From Tricholoma matsutake (Eukaryota > Basidiomycota > Agaricomycetes > Agaricales > Tricholomataceae): 64,000 nucleotides of DNA. The stretch lies in contig AP026550.1 in assembly GCA_026075535.2 (NCBI GenBank), positions 7,874,001 through 7,938,000 on the forward strand, given 5' to 3'. Shown in pieces: positions 23,698 through 35,689 of this stretch. The notes below the pieces were generated by a model, which was given only the letters and a program-made list of their open reading frames with translations, had not been told where the DNA came from and did no database searches. Within the stretch, counting starts at the first letter, position 1. Each line of letters begins with the position of its first letter. Made by a program: the position numbers and the translations under genes.

Positions 23698-24606
23698 GTT
23701 ATTCGACCCGGGTGCTTAATTTGTTTTGTGAAACCCCTTGGACGGCTAGTCACTGTCGCGCGCCTAGCAGTTCTCCGTCACTGAGTACTGCGTCAGACGT
23801 TCTCAACATGGTTCTGCTGACATATTGCAGTCAGACAATAGAATGTTGTCGCGTTGCCAAATTTGCAGATAAGAATACATCACTTCTTCTCCATATGCAT
23901 TTACATGGTTTATTATTCAACCGTCCCTGTCCAAACACGCCACTGATCTCCCAATTTACCCCTCCCAGCATGTCATGTCGCATTTTCCCCACCTTTTAGT
24001 TCTCTCACTAAAGTCAATTTTCAGGCATATCCTACCCTCTGTGTGCACGAGAACTAGCTCCGGCGCTCGTTGTCAGATATGCATCCTCTCGAGTTGGAGC
24101 ACGAGGGGCCGCACTGCTCGTGTAGAAAGATCGGGAACAAAAGCGTGGAGTATCAAAGGAACACGAACGTGAACACCCGGATTGGTGAGTGATGCATCGG
24201 TGGCGTTACTGTATGCATGAACTGAGTCTGGAAGGGCTGTGTGCGAACAGATTGACAACACACCACTACTACGACAACCCCTGCAATCGTGTTTGCTTAT
24301 GGGTTTAATACGGTAATAAAGCGAAGTGCGGGGCTTTTAGACTTTTGCATTGGACTAAGTGAGCTGAAAGGCGTAAGTATCTTCTCACCAAGGCTTCTTG
24401 TGTGATCACACGTGGCTCGATCCCCATGTTTCTGACATTTTAATTGTTGTAAGGTGTGAGCTTTGTGGCGATCGCTTCCAGGTCCTGCTAATCACGGCTT
24501 TGCTTCCAGTGCCCACATGCGCAATGTCCCCATGACATGCTCCTCAAGATGATATAAGAGCTGCATAATCGTCAACAGAGACGCAAAGACATCAGGCTTC
24601 TCTAGC
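23698..24606. other. Upstream region of the flavin monooxygenase gene
   Basis: CpG-normal intergenic DNA without a supported gene. A TATA-like GATATAAGAG at 24551-24560 lies about 50 bases before the monooxygenase ATG and is the best promoter candidate. Confidence 0.45.
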
Positions 24607-26316
24607 ATGACAATCTCTCAACAGAACTCGAATATTTCCGGACAAACACTCGACGCCTTGATCGTCGGTGCAGGTTTCTCCGGTGTACAACAGCTTCATC
24701 AACTTCGTTCGCTCGGACTCTCCGTTAAGATTTTCGAAGCCGGCGCTGCACTCGGTGGTACCTGGTATTGGAACTGCTACCCCGGTGCCCGTGTCGATTC
24801 CGACTTCTCCATCTACCAGTTCTCCATGGAAGAACTATGGCGCGGGTGGACATGGTCTGAGCGTTTCCCCGATTGGACCGAGCTTCGTGCCTACTTCAAC
24901 TATGTTGACAAGAAGCTCGACATCTCTAAGGATGTCCAGTTCAACACGCGCGTTGTCGCCGCCGAGTTTGATACCAAGACTGATCGCTGGGCTGTCACCA
25001 CTCAAGACGGCACTGTTGTGCACCCCCGCCTCCTCATCCTCTGCACAGGTATGGCATCGAAGCCCTACTTTCCTCCTTACCCAGGCCTCGATACCTTCAA
25101 AGGAATTTGCCATCACACTGGGCTATGGCCCCAGGACGGTGTAGATCTGCGTGGCAAGCGTATCGGCGTCATAGGGACAGGTGCCAGTGGCGTGCAAGTG
25201 ATCCAAGAAAGCGGTCCTCATGCCGCGCACCTCACTGTCTTCCAACGCACTCCAAACCTCGCATTGCCAATGGTGCAACACCCCGTCGACGCGCACACGC
25301 AGGACAAGATGAAGGAGGAACTGTATCCGTATATTTTCCGGCGGCGGTATCAGACTTTCTCGGGGTTCCACTTCAACATCGTTTATCAGAACCTGCTTTC
25401 CCTCTCGCCAGAGGAGCGCATGCTCGGGTTCGAGGAGCTCTGGTCGAAGGGTGGTTTTCACTTTTGGCTTGGTGCATACCAAGACACGTTCGACAACCAG
25501 AGCGCGAACGATGAGGTGTATAGGTTTTGGAAGAAGAAGGTGGCAGAAAGACTGAAGGATGAGAATATGCGACGCAAGCTTGCGCCGGTGGTCGCACCCC
25601 ATCCGTTTGGTGTGAAGCGCCCTTGCTTAGAGCAGCGCTATTATGAAGTGTACAACCAGCCGAATGTCACGCTCATCGACGTCTCTGAGAACCCGATACT
25701 CGAGATTACGCCAAAGGGTGTGAAGACGAAGGATGGGGTAGAGCATGCGCTTGATGTGCTCGTGCTCGCGACAGGGTTTGATGCCGTCTCCGGAAGCATT
25801 GCGCAGATTGATATACGGGGGAAAGACGGGGAGCTGGTACGCGACAAGTGGGGAAGAGGATTATCGACATACCTAGGGCTTAGTGTTGCAAACTATCCCA
25901 ACATGTTCTTCACGTACGGCCCACATGGCCCCACCGCATTCTGCAACGGTCCTACATGCACAGTGCGTCACATCCCTCTCCGTATACTGATACGTATCTG
26001 ATGTTCCTCATAGGAATTTCAAACTGAGTGGATTGTCAACTGCATCAGGCACATGCGTGCCAACAACTTTACTCGGGTTGAAGCGGTGGAAGCCGCTGAG
26101 AAAGCGTTTGTCGACTTCGTGCACCAGAGGTATTCAACCCACCTATGGAGCAAAGCCAAATCGTGGTACAACGGGTCCAATATCCCAGGTAAGCGTGTGG
26201 AGACTATGAATTTTACAGGGGGGGTGCCGCTGTATATTCAGATGTGCAATGAGAGCGCCGAGAAGGGGTATGAGGGGTTTGTGTTTTCGAAGCTTGAGGA
26301 CGAGGGTGAACATTGA
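24607..26316 (+). CDS. Baeyer-Villiger-type flavin monooxygenase
   Basis: Two exons, 24607-25962 and 26014-26316, joined in phase 0 across a 51-bp intron (GTGCGT...TAG), give 552 residues, the usual size for the family. Residues 21-26 are the FAD Rossmann motif GAGFSG, 50-56 GGTWYWN, 164-174 the Baeyer-Villiger fingerprint FxGxxxHxxxW (FKGICHHTGLW), 190-195 the NADPH motif GTGASG, and near 400 lies ATGFD. Enzymes of this kind use FAD and NADPH to insert oxygen beside a ketone (giving esters or lactones) or to oxidise heteroatoms. The substrate cannot be read from sequence. No signal peptide is seen, so it is probably cytosolic. The gene stands alone, without a synthase or regulator beside it. 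It appears intact, in a CpG-normal island. Confidence 0.93.
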
Positions 26317-28900
26317 CAATCGAGGATTGAAGTTGAAGTCTGGGGTGGTTGAGTTTCGGCTAGCGTAAATTCAGCGCTCACAACGCGGAAACATCTCTTT
26401 CATCTGCTACACTTTAGCTGTACATGAAATGATGTTGTCCAGGAAACAGTCGATGGGCAACGTCAAGCCTGAAGTGTCGGACAAGAATCTGCGTAACCGA
26501 TGGTCACAAGACACCCTGGTGAACAATGATAAGGAAAATACATCTAACAGGGCCGTGGTTTTCGCATTGCTATCGAGGGGCCATCACAACCTACGCCGCT
26601 TCTTAGTAACACCATCGTCCATACATACGTGCACGACTTCGACACCCACGGAAGAAAAGTTGTCCCATGTTTCCGAACATATCACTTGTGGGTTCGCAAT
26701 CACCATGGTGAGTGCTTTTTATTTCCAGGCCGAATTCGATTTGAAATCCTGTAGACCTCGGCCGGCGCTTGAAGAAATGGATCATCACGGCATTAGCCCG
26801 GGCTTCCTCGTTTACCCTTCTCTCATGTATGGCCAGTATATTACTAACTCTTACTTAGGTCCAAACACCAACACCTAATCATTCTTGAATAGTGATGGCT
26901 GTGTCGGCGTACGACTCTAAGTATGGGTGATTCGGAAATTTCAAGGCGTAACCGGCTTCCGAGTCAATGTATACAGTATACTCGTTAGGCTCGTCCCACC
27001 TGTGACAGCATCATTCAGTGAAGAATTTGGACGACGCCCGCTTCAACCTGCCAGTGATGTTCATGATGATTGCCCTGTAAGATCTATCCTGCGATACAAC
27101 TGCGATAGGCATTCCTAGTCGGAGCGACATGACACTAAATTTATTCTCAAAATATCCAGACAGTAATGAGTCATGGCATGGTTTCTACGGGGCTGCTTCG
27201 CATTCACAACAGCCCCTATGCCAGTGGTTAGGGGAACGACCGCTGAAGTTTGGTCAACTCACGAGTGCCATGAATATATGTGCTTACGGGAATTTGCCGC
27301 AAGTGTGGACTGCCAATGGCATTGTTTGCGTTATTGGCAATTTCTGGAACAGGTTTAGGACCATAGACTGTGTCTAGCTGGATCGAGATGCCGCATGCCT
27401 TGCCAGTGGATGGAGGTTAATTTCATGGGTGCTAAATAATCGTTTCAAGAGCCTGAGAGCGAACTCTGGGCGAAGACTTCAGACGGCAGCAGACTCACAC
27501 CAGCGTGATTATAATTTGGATGATGGATCGATTTAGCCGATGTTGAACCCATGAAGGTCTGCGAAAACCTCTAGTATCGATCTACGATGGTAAAAATATG
27601 GTCAAAGGCAAGTTCGAACACAACCTGAATAACATACATCATCATCATGATCGGCCCAATGCTTGGCTTTGTCAGGAATAGTATGTACCAAGAGATTCTC
27701 AACCAGTTCTTAAATGCCATCGAGACTACTTAATTGGTCCGTGCAACTTGCGTGCAACCATGCTGCTGTAATCACACAAGAAATATTTTCCAAAACGCAG
27801 ATAGAGACCCGTTCTGACCCCCTCTACTAGTATCATGTTTATTTCTGCCTGGTCATCGTTTCCATGTGTCCACTGACTGATGTTTTGCTCCACGACTCAG
27901 TTTATTATCTCCTAGCACTCATTCCTGATAAAGTTATTTTTGTGGGAGATATTTCAGAACATCTACCTAACTGGTATTTCCATACCCCTCGAGTCCTTCT
28001 CTTCGTTCGATCCATGAAGCAATTCATTTATAGTGCCTCATCTGCGCATGCGCTATCTGGCCAAAATCTTTCTCGTGAGTCGGGGATGTGCAGACTAAAT
28101 TCTATCATTGTTTCGACGAGCATCCAACCTAATGTCGACGAGGTTTACCGTTTTGGACGAGTTTGCCATTTTTCTCTAACCAGATATTTCATAAGCTAGG
28201 TTACAAATGGGCAAGCACCCTGTCGCAGTAGTCATGCTGCTCATTCCCTTCGTGTGTTGTCCAGCCTGTTCAATGTTTCGACGTATTCTGATATTTTCGT
28301 GCATCCGCTGAAAAATAATATCTCTCGCCCTGTGTTTGGAGGCACAAGAAGGTACATTATTTGACATCTCGACATACCCGTCCGGTCTTAGTCCCTACTA
28401 AACCTTCTCTTTCTCCGATGTTTATAAGATTATTTAGCGACGAACTTATCACCTCTCAGCCTCAGCCTCAGACGAACATGTCTCATCCTAACTGATTTTT
28501 GGTGAACCGGCAATCGATAACGTTATGTCTCTTCTCCTGTACTTATTATAGACCACTATCTTACTTGGAGAACTCGGATGTTGTCCCGAAAAGCAGAGTC
28601 AAGCAAATATGTAAGAAGGGCGGGAGGCGGTAGAGTGAATGTGGGATACGGATGAAACTCCACATCGTAACCTCGGGCTCTGCACAAACATACCTCCACA
28701 CCATAGTTTTTTTGTAAAAAAACTATGGGAAGACTATAATGAGAATGAGAGAGCGAGGTATTGTATGAGCCGGTTATGGTTGTGAGCAGCAGAACAAATA
28801 CAGCTTACTCCAATCATTTACATAAACTCCCTTTCCATAACGTCAAAGACGTTCCTGTTGTTGTCGATTTTCATTCATCTTAATACAGATGAACAGAAGC
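26317..28900. other. Intergenic, no supported gene
   Basis: About 2.6 kb with only short frames on either strand. Nothing matches a family I know. A perfect hairpin lies at 28701-28728. Confidence 0.45.
28701..28728. repeat. Perfect 13-bp hairpin
   Basis: CCATAGTTTTTTT, a two-base GT loop, then AAAAAAACTATGG. It lies about 170 bases beyond the stop of the F-box gene (which reads leftward). It may be a cruciform-forming repeat or a transcript 3'-end structure; function unproven. Confidence 0.6.
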
Positions 28901-30494
28901 TCACGATGGCGGTGACCTCCGCACCTCGTATCTCACATGTTGCCCTTCTGATCCTTCCCTAATGATGACAATTTGCCTTGCTTCCCTTTTCGTATTACCT
29001 TCGCAGTAATCAAGCTGACGCAATCTAGGACATAGTTGTACAAGTTCCATGATAGCCAAATGCATCGCCTCCTTAACATGGTGCACGGCGAACCATATGC
29101 TTTGACCTCGGAAGACTTCAAGGTTCGGAAAGCAAGAAAGGACATGAAACCAAACATGCTGGACCAATGTCAGTTTATCACGATGTAAAACAGAACGACA
29201 TAAGGACGAACCAGATCAAGTACTTCGCCATATGACATCGACAGCCAAGTGATTCCAGTAAACCGTTCCCCGAGATGATGAATATGCTCAAGAGATGGGA
29301 TTCTACGGATACTCAGTTTCCGCAGGCTGGCATGATCGACACACTTCATATTCACAAGACGTTGTGGATCGAGCGCGAGGACGGAGAGACATTCAATGAA
29401 TCGCGATAACCCAGTTGCTTCAAATGCTTCAATAACCTGTCTGCTACCCTGTAATCGCTTGATGGAAGGGAGACTGGAGGCCGACAAGGTAATCTGGCCA
29501 ATGGGAAACCACTGCAACTCTTCTAGTGTGGGGTGATTCTCCAGGAAAGCTATTGATGACGCATCAATCGAAGGAGTTCCCCCAGACTGTAGAGGAAGCT
29601 TGAGCCGCTTAAGTCGCCGAAAACGAAGTTCCTTTAATCGGGGGAAATCCATAGGGAATTCTAAATGCTATTTGGAGATAAGATCGGCATGTACATACTT
29701 CGATTTCACGTAAACAGACCTCTAAATCGGGCGACCGTTTCATCATTTCGCAGATATGATCAGAGTTGCCTGGTCTCACCCAAACATCCCCGTGAAGTGA
29801 CAAGGACAAAAGACCCGAGAAACACCACGCCTGGGACCAGACAGTGAGTTTCTTGAATGAGTCGAAGAAAAAAAAACGAGCCATGAGAGGTACGAACAGG
29901 GTACGGAATGCCGCCCAGACCTCTCCCATCTCGAACATGTATTCCAAACGGTCCAAACAGCGCGAGATGTTTCAAACATGGAATCTTGCTAACGACGCCG
30001 AGAATGCGCTCTTCGACGATGAAACTGGTTCCCCGTGGATACAGACCATTACCCCATGCCCACGCCCACGTGAATACCTGCAAATACCTCATGTGTCCAA
30101 GCGCTCTGCAAATGTCAACGAGTCTATTCTCATCCTGGGTATGTTCTTCGTTCCCATCAATATCCTTATCACGACTGAGCGTAGTTGGATACCTATCCCT
30201 AGCCGTATAATCGTGTGCTGCGCATAAATGTACCTCTCTGATATTCCGTGTCAGATCGACTCGTCTTGCCAGATGAGCCCAGATATAAGGCAGTGGATGA
30301 CGAAGGCGGATAACGCGGTATTCCGTATGGTGTGGTATGATCAAGTCAGTGAACGCGCGCGATGTCAGAGCGAGAGCTATCAAATCACGGTGGGCATCGA
30401 TCTCGGATAGTATTCCTTCTGTTACTTCAGTCGGAAGTTGAAGGAACGTAGAGCTCGAGTTTGTACAGCCCATTGATGGCTGAGTTAGGGCCAT
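28901..30494 (-). CDS. F-box protein with leucine-rich C-terminal part
   Basis: Four exons fit one frame: 30494-29898, 29851-29720, 29667-29212 and 29158-28901, giving 480 residues. Introns are 46, 52 and 53 bp; donors are GTTCGT, GTCTGT and GTTCGT, all weak but each followed by a good AG. Near residues 18-33 is an F-box-like start (FLQLPTEVTEGILSEI). The rest has repeated L-x-x-L patterns, for example LKHLALFGPF, PDLEHLEFP and LKELRFRRLKRLKLP. F-box proteins bring targets to SCF ubiquitin ligases through Skp1; mushroom-forming fungi have very many and few have known targets. The ATG at 30494 was chosen because the F-box follows directly. Exon limits were inferred by eye. Confidence 0.75.
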
Positions 30495-32283
30495 CTCATG
30501 ATAAGAAGCTGGAGTGATGATTCTAATCCACAAAACCGAATGTATTTGCGCTTGTTGCTTTTGGATGCCGCCCTGCGGTAACCGTGTTTGGTCTCGATAG
30601 CCGGTATCGAGGCCTGGCCTCGTTAGCCTAGTACCACTGCAATGTTCAGTATTCTGGGTCTGCCACCATGCTTCAAATACCACTATAGTGTCAGCTGTGA
30701 TCATCCCTTTTATTGCTACACTGAGGTCACCTCGATATGTTGTCTTTTGCTGTTCTGGATCTCAATGTCTCGGTGTCTCACTGCTCTCTCTCTCTATTTC
30801 TTGGGCCTATCCCCTTGTGGCCCTTCATACCTACACTCTGAGTACTCCCACTGATGGGTACTTGAAGTCTTGGGCAACTACAATATTTCGGGTCTCGACA
30901 CGACACGATTTTGTCGTGTGCACAGCCACCCTCTCGATGAAAATCTTCGGACTACCGTATCTCCTCTGCCCTTGCCCTGTTTTCTGTTGTGTTTTTTGCT
31001 TTCTAATTCACATATGCAACGAGTTATTTTCCTGCAATGATTAGATCCTTCAATTTAAGAAACCCATGCATCTTGTCCCTCAAATTTTCCTGTTCCACCA
31101 CCAGGATACCCTCAGTTTACCTAGTTCTTTCTGCCATTTAATCTACTATAATAGGCTGATACAGAGTGCTTAGTCCTGGAATTTCAGGTGCCCCCCTCAC
31201 TTTGCTCTCACACTTTCCAGATTTGTTGTATTTTTGACTTTCCTGTTAAGTACACATCCATCCATCCATTATCAATCTTGTGCTTAACCCCTACTAATTA
31301 TGCTGCAGAAAGCTTCTCAAATCTCCATCCCTCATTTCGACAGGTTTTCATCCATATGCTAATCCTTGGCTAATCCTATATGTGTGATGTATACTTTGTA
31401 ATTGAAGATGTGTAGTGTATGCAAGCTAAAATGACTAGTCTAATTCTGTATTTCACATGACAAGCACAAATATATTCATGTCCAGTGACCCACTTCATTA
31501 AATGGTGAGATGCACAGTTACCAAGTACGAGGAGGTGCTGTCGATCTTCCCTCTTTCCTTTTGTGTATTTTCCTTTTTGGGAATTTATTTTCGATGGATT
31601 TGGAGTTTGTCCACAAACACCGCTATCGAGCCGTTTAGCCCGTGTAACAGTACAGTTGAGAGTGTCTACACATCGGATAAGTATATTCCCTCACCACAGA
31701 ATCCATTGTTTATATAGTTTCATGGCAGATCTAGACAAAAAAGCAATAACGATAATACATACTCCCTTCAATACACAAGTGTAATAGCTACGTAGGGAAA
31801 AAATAATAATACACACAAGTAATAGCTACGTACAGAAAATAATAATAATAATACAAATACACGATTGATTTCCCTCCGTTTCCGAAATCCATGCGAGTAA
31901 GTAAGGTGTTCCTTGGTATACGCACAGGTATAGATTAGAGTGTTCGTTGGGGTTCGTTAGTGTCGTTAGTATGGACGGATGTGGAGATGCGGGTTGGGGA
32001 AGGGGGAGGAGGGAGGGAGGAGAGAATGGATCGAGGACCGAGGACCAAGGGGCGAGAGATGAAGTTGCAACTACCATAAAAAGCAAAGGAGCAACAATCA
32101 TATGGCGACGCTCTCGTAGCACCACAACGACCACCACTCCACAGCATGCCAGGCAGAGCGCGCGCGTGCCCTCAACCCATTTCATTAACAAACCCACAGT
32201 ACCAAGGGGTGTATTCTCAAGGGGAGGTCGAGGGGAAGAAAACCAAAAAAAAAAAAAAAAAAACAGAGCCCAGCTTCGACGTC
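30495..32283. other. Intergenic, no supported gene
   Basis: CT-rich and AT-rich DNA with short frames only. The run of A at about 32249-32266 and the repeated ATAATAATACACACAAG near 31810-31850 are simple sequence. The stop of the following minus-strand gene is at 32284. Confidence 0.45.
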
Positions 32284-33727
32284 CTACCTGAGCCCGCCAC
32301 CGCCAACCCCCATCCTAGCTCTAGCCCTCGCCTTCTCCATCAACTCCTTCACCTCCGGACTCTCCCAGCTCCTCTCATCTTCTCTAACGACGGTGCCAAG
32401 AGAAACAGAACCATCTCCCAAGTCAGAGACGCCTCTTGAATGAGTTCGGTAGAGGGAGGTGGGTGGGGTTGGTGGGAGTAGAGAGGGGGAGTTGGGTAGA
32501 GAACTCGAGCTCGGGAATCCCCTGGGGGAGTCGAAGGTGTTGTTGTTGGTGTGGGAGATGGCGGGTCGTCTGAGGAGTTTCGTTGAGCTTGAGCGGGAGA
32601 TGGATGGGGTGCTTGTAGGTCTGGCATGTTGGGATTGTTCTTCCTCTTCTTCCCATGCACCACTGCCATCGTCGATTTCGTCTTCTTTCGAATCGCTCAT
32701 GATGACAATCTCGCGGTTGAGCGCCTTTTTCCCTTCTTCGATCAACATTGAGAGTTTGTCGCCGATCCAGTCCATCTGTTAAATACAAATTCAATCATCA
32801 GCCCTATCGAAAGAAAAAAAAACAAGACACGAGTACGACGAACCTGAGTATCCACAGCACTCGGATCTGGGTCCTCAAAGTTGAATTCAGGTTGAGGAGA
32901 AGGGAAAGGAGAAACAACAGGGGGAGCAGGCGTGGACGGATGCACACCGCCACGGACAGTGCGTGGTCGGCGGTGTGTATGAGGGTGTAGCACGTGTGCG
33001 GAGTGCAAGGTAGTGCGTTTCCCCACCGAACCGACGGCGTGTCGTGACTTTCGAGGACGGGTGGGGGGAGGTGAGGTGATTTGGAGAGAAGAAGGAGTGG
33101 GAGCCTCCGGGGTCCATTCTCCTTGAGAGTAGGGTGGGGGTGCGATGCGTTCGGGTTCTCTGCCGCGATCTCTCCAGCTAAATTGGGGTTTGGATGAGTG
33201 ATGGAGTAATGGAAGAGGAGAGGAGAGGAGGGGGGACGTACAGGCGATAGACTGTGAGGCCTACAGCGGTGCCGATGAGCGCAGCGCTGAGTGCTGTTGA
33301 GACGATGGAGCCTGCGAGACCGCGGCGACGTTTGGCGGGTGGTGGCATGTCTGCGTGAAGGAGAACAACAAGACGGTTTTTGTTAGACATGAATGAGAAG
33401 CAAGAAGGACGGAGAGGAAGATGAATAGAGAACATGGTAAGTAATAAACGAATGTGTTGTGGTGGTGTTGGTGGTGGTAGAGGAGAGGTATAAATGAGAA
33501 TGAGACACGTTTAAGCCTTGCACGAGTTGCGAAACACACACACCTATGTCTGAAGCCATGAGTTCAGCCTCGTGTAAATCATCGATATGAGCGGGGCCCA
33601 TGTCCCTGTTCTTTCCAGGAGTATCAAGATTAGAGGACAGGCTATGTTCTACAAAAGCAGATTCCCAGCCTCTCTTCCTTGAAGTACTAGTTGCAGGACC
33701 TGGAGATGGACGACGGCGAGCATTCAT
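32284..33727 (-). CDS. Conserved-looking single-pass membrane protein, unknown role
   Basis: Four exons (33727-33544, 33350-33242, 33177-32844, 32775-32284) join in one frame to 372 residues; every donor is GT and every acceptor AG (GCAG, TTAG, ACAG). The N terminus is basic (MNARRRPSPG), followed at about residues 73-97 by a basic patch (PPAKRRRG) and one hydrophobic helix (VSTALSAALIGTAVGLTVYRL). The remainder is Pro/Ser-rich and probably disordered, with an acidic patch (WEEEEEQ) and a MDWIGDKLSMLIEEGKKAL helix opening exon 4. The membrane helix with adjacent charged segments suggests a tail- or signal-anchored protein with a long soluble arm. I know no function. The exact frame closure across three introns is the main evidence that it is real. 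Confidence 0.72.
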
Positions 33728-33882
33728 TGAGGGTCGTCGATGAACAGGTGGGAATCAACATAACCGGTCACATGAAAAACGTGATTTGTGACACCGGTAT
33801 ATATTATTGCCCGGTATACCCCAGGTTCTCTCGAGGCCAAGATCATGTTTCAGGAAGAGGTCAGAGGTCGTACCCATCAGAC

Positions 33883-35646
33883 TCAATCAAAGTATGTACT
33901 AACTACATCCTGTCCCGCCCGAATCGCAAACTCCACAGTCTCAAACCCATTTAATCCAGAAGCGTAATACGTGTTTTTGTGTCCCTGTAACCCATTGAAC
34001 CTGGCGTAAAAGCCTTGGTCCAACTGAAGTCCATCAGAGTGTGGGAAGTAATCCCACTGCCTGAAATCTCTGACATCCGCATCCGTAATCGGTACGGGAG
34101 TCGCACTTGGATCCAGGGGATCTCTGTTCAGCTTCGAGATGACCTCCTTCAGCAGACTCTTGGCTTCAGCGAGAGTCTGGTTACTCCTGTACTGACCCCA
34201 AGACCACGTAGTTGCAACATCCGATTGTGGAAAGATCCGAAGAAAGGCCACAGGATTACCTGTAGCCTTGGGCAGCCAGGGTTTATACTCCTCAAAGGTG
34301 TTATTGTCCCCTAAGCCTGCAATGACCTTGTTAACTATCCCTAAAAAGTTGTCGTTAAGGAAACCAGTGAATGAGTCGCCGTATGGGGTGTTGACGCGTA
34401 CGGCGCCTGACCAGTATTTGATGACGCCCACGGGGGAGAATGTTGTCGTTTCTTTTAGATCAAGATCCAAGTTTGCGGCGTTCAAGGCATGCATGACGGG
34501 AGGGAATGCAAGGACGAGCTTTTGGCAGTTCTGCGTCGACGGACCGGGCTGACTAGGATCATTATAAGACACCACTGGAAAGTCGCCGGATCGGTCTATA
34601 GATGGTGTGATTATGGCATTTGAAGAAAACAGGGAAAATGAAGTACGTACCAATCTTGGTCACGCTTGTGTTAAGATGAATAGGCCCCTTGATCTGATTG
34701 CGTGCGTAGGTTACGAAAACCTGATGGAAATCTATACATGAATGGGCATCAGAACCGAGCGCACAATGTGACCCAAAGGCTTTTACCAATTATATAACCC
34801 GTCTGTCGACCAGCGAAGAAAAGTAAAATGTCCGGTGTGAAGTATTGAAGCATATAGAGCTACCACACAACGATGTTCAAGTTATATCCAGCCAAAAACC
34901 CGCAAAAAAAAAAAACACTCACGACAGGGACTTGTGTAACGTCGCCGTAGCCATAAGGAACCATCCCCTGGAGGAAGAGCAAAAGCAAAAGCGGGTAATC
35001 ATTCGCACGCAACCAATCAAAAGTCGACATCGTATACCCATCAACACCATTCTATACCCCAAGAATCAATCAGAAAAACTTCTCAGCAGCTTTCACAAAA
35101 AGCCACCATAAGATAACCTCACCTTATACCCAACAACAGCCAACGGCGCAAACTCGGTATTCCAAAAATTTATATATCTATCGATTTCGGCTTGGAACAC
35201 AGGAAGCCTGGTCAAATTCCCGTTCGTCACATTCGTTTGCTGGACGTAACCAGAATCGGGGTCGTAACGCCAGTTCTTCCCATTATTTTCGAATGGAAAT
35301 GCTTGTAAACCCGAAGCGTTAATGATAGGCAGTGTCTCGCGGTACGTCACGTTCGAGAACAAAAGTGCACCCATGGGGTGAAACAAGCCTCTTAATCATC
35401 TCGATTAATATCCTTCCACAGGTTATGCAGATATCTGGGCACATACAGTCCATCATAGTAAGCTTGGCATTTCCCCCCAACCTCAGGATGCTTGTCAAAA
35501 ATAACAGTCTCGTAGCCTTTAGCTTCCAGTCGATTAGCAACAGTCAACCCAGCCGGTCCAGCACCGACGATGCACACTGGGTCAGCGGCCCAAGCAAAGG
35601 TGACGGTAGATAGTACTGCGATGCAGGAGAGGATGGTACGCTTCAT
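33883..35646 (-). CDS. Secreted FAD-dependent amine-oxidase-like oxidoreductase
   Basis: Six exons (35646-35447, 35390-35123, 35051-34923, 34859-34787, 34731-34651, 34595-33883) sum to 1464 bases, 487 residues, with GT-AG introns of 50-71 bp and a model GTATGT first donor. Residues 1-20 form a signal peptide (MKRTILSCIAVLSTVTFAWA). Then come the dinucleotide motif GAGPAG (28-33), Asp51 for the ribose, and EVGGK (55-59), typical of flavin amine oxidases and desaturase-like enzymes. Several N-x-T/S sites fit secretion. Similar fungal proteins are often labelled beta-cyclopiazonate dehydrogenase, but that name would be a guess here. A TATA-like CTATATATATG (minus strand, 35673-35683) lies about 30 bases before the ATG. 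Directly upstream begins a truncated KDZ-associated pseudogene. Confidence 0.85.
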
Positions 35647-35669
35647 GATTGAGGTTAGTCTCGTATACC

Positions 35670-35685
35670 GTGCTCATATATATAG
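35670..35685 (-). promoter_or_regulatory. TATA-like promoter of the FAD oxidoreductase gene
   Basis: TGCTATATATATGAG on the minus strand lies 25 to 40 bases before the ATG at 35646. Homology to the KDZ-associated gene ends just upstream (about 35690), so the distal promoter now consists of transposon-derived sequence. Confidence 0.5.
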
Positions 35686-35689
35686 CACT

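Noticed and set aside
29668..29698. A 31-bp intron with a GTATGT donor in the F-box gene
   Set aside because: Too short for the introns seen here; a 52-bp intron from an upstream GTCTGT keeps the frame and gives a better leucine-rich sequence.
24607..35646. A secondary-metabolite cluster built on the two flavoenzymes
   Set aside because: They are about 7.6 kb apart with an F-box and a membrane-protein gene between them, and no synthase, terpene cyclase, P450 or regulator is visible.
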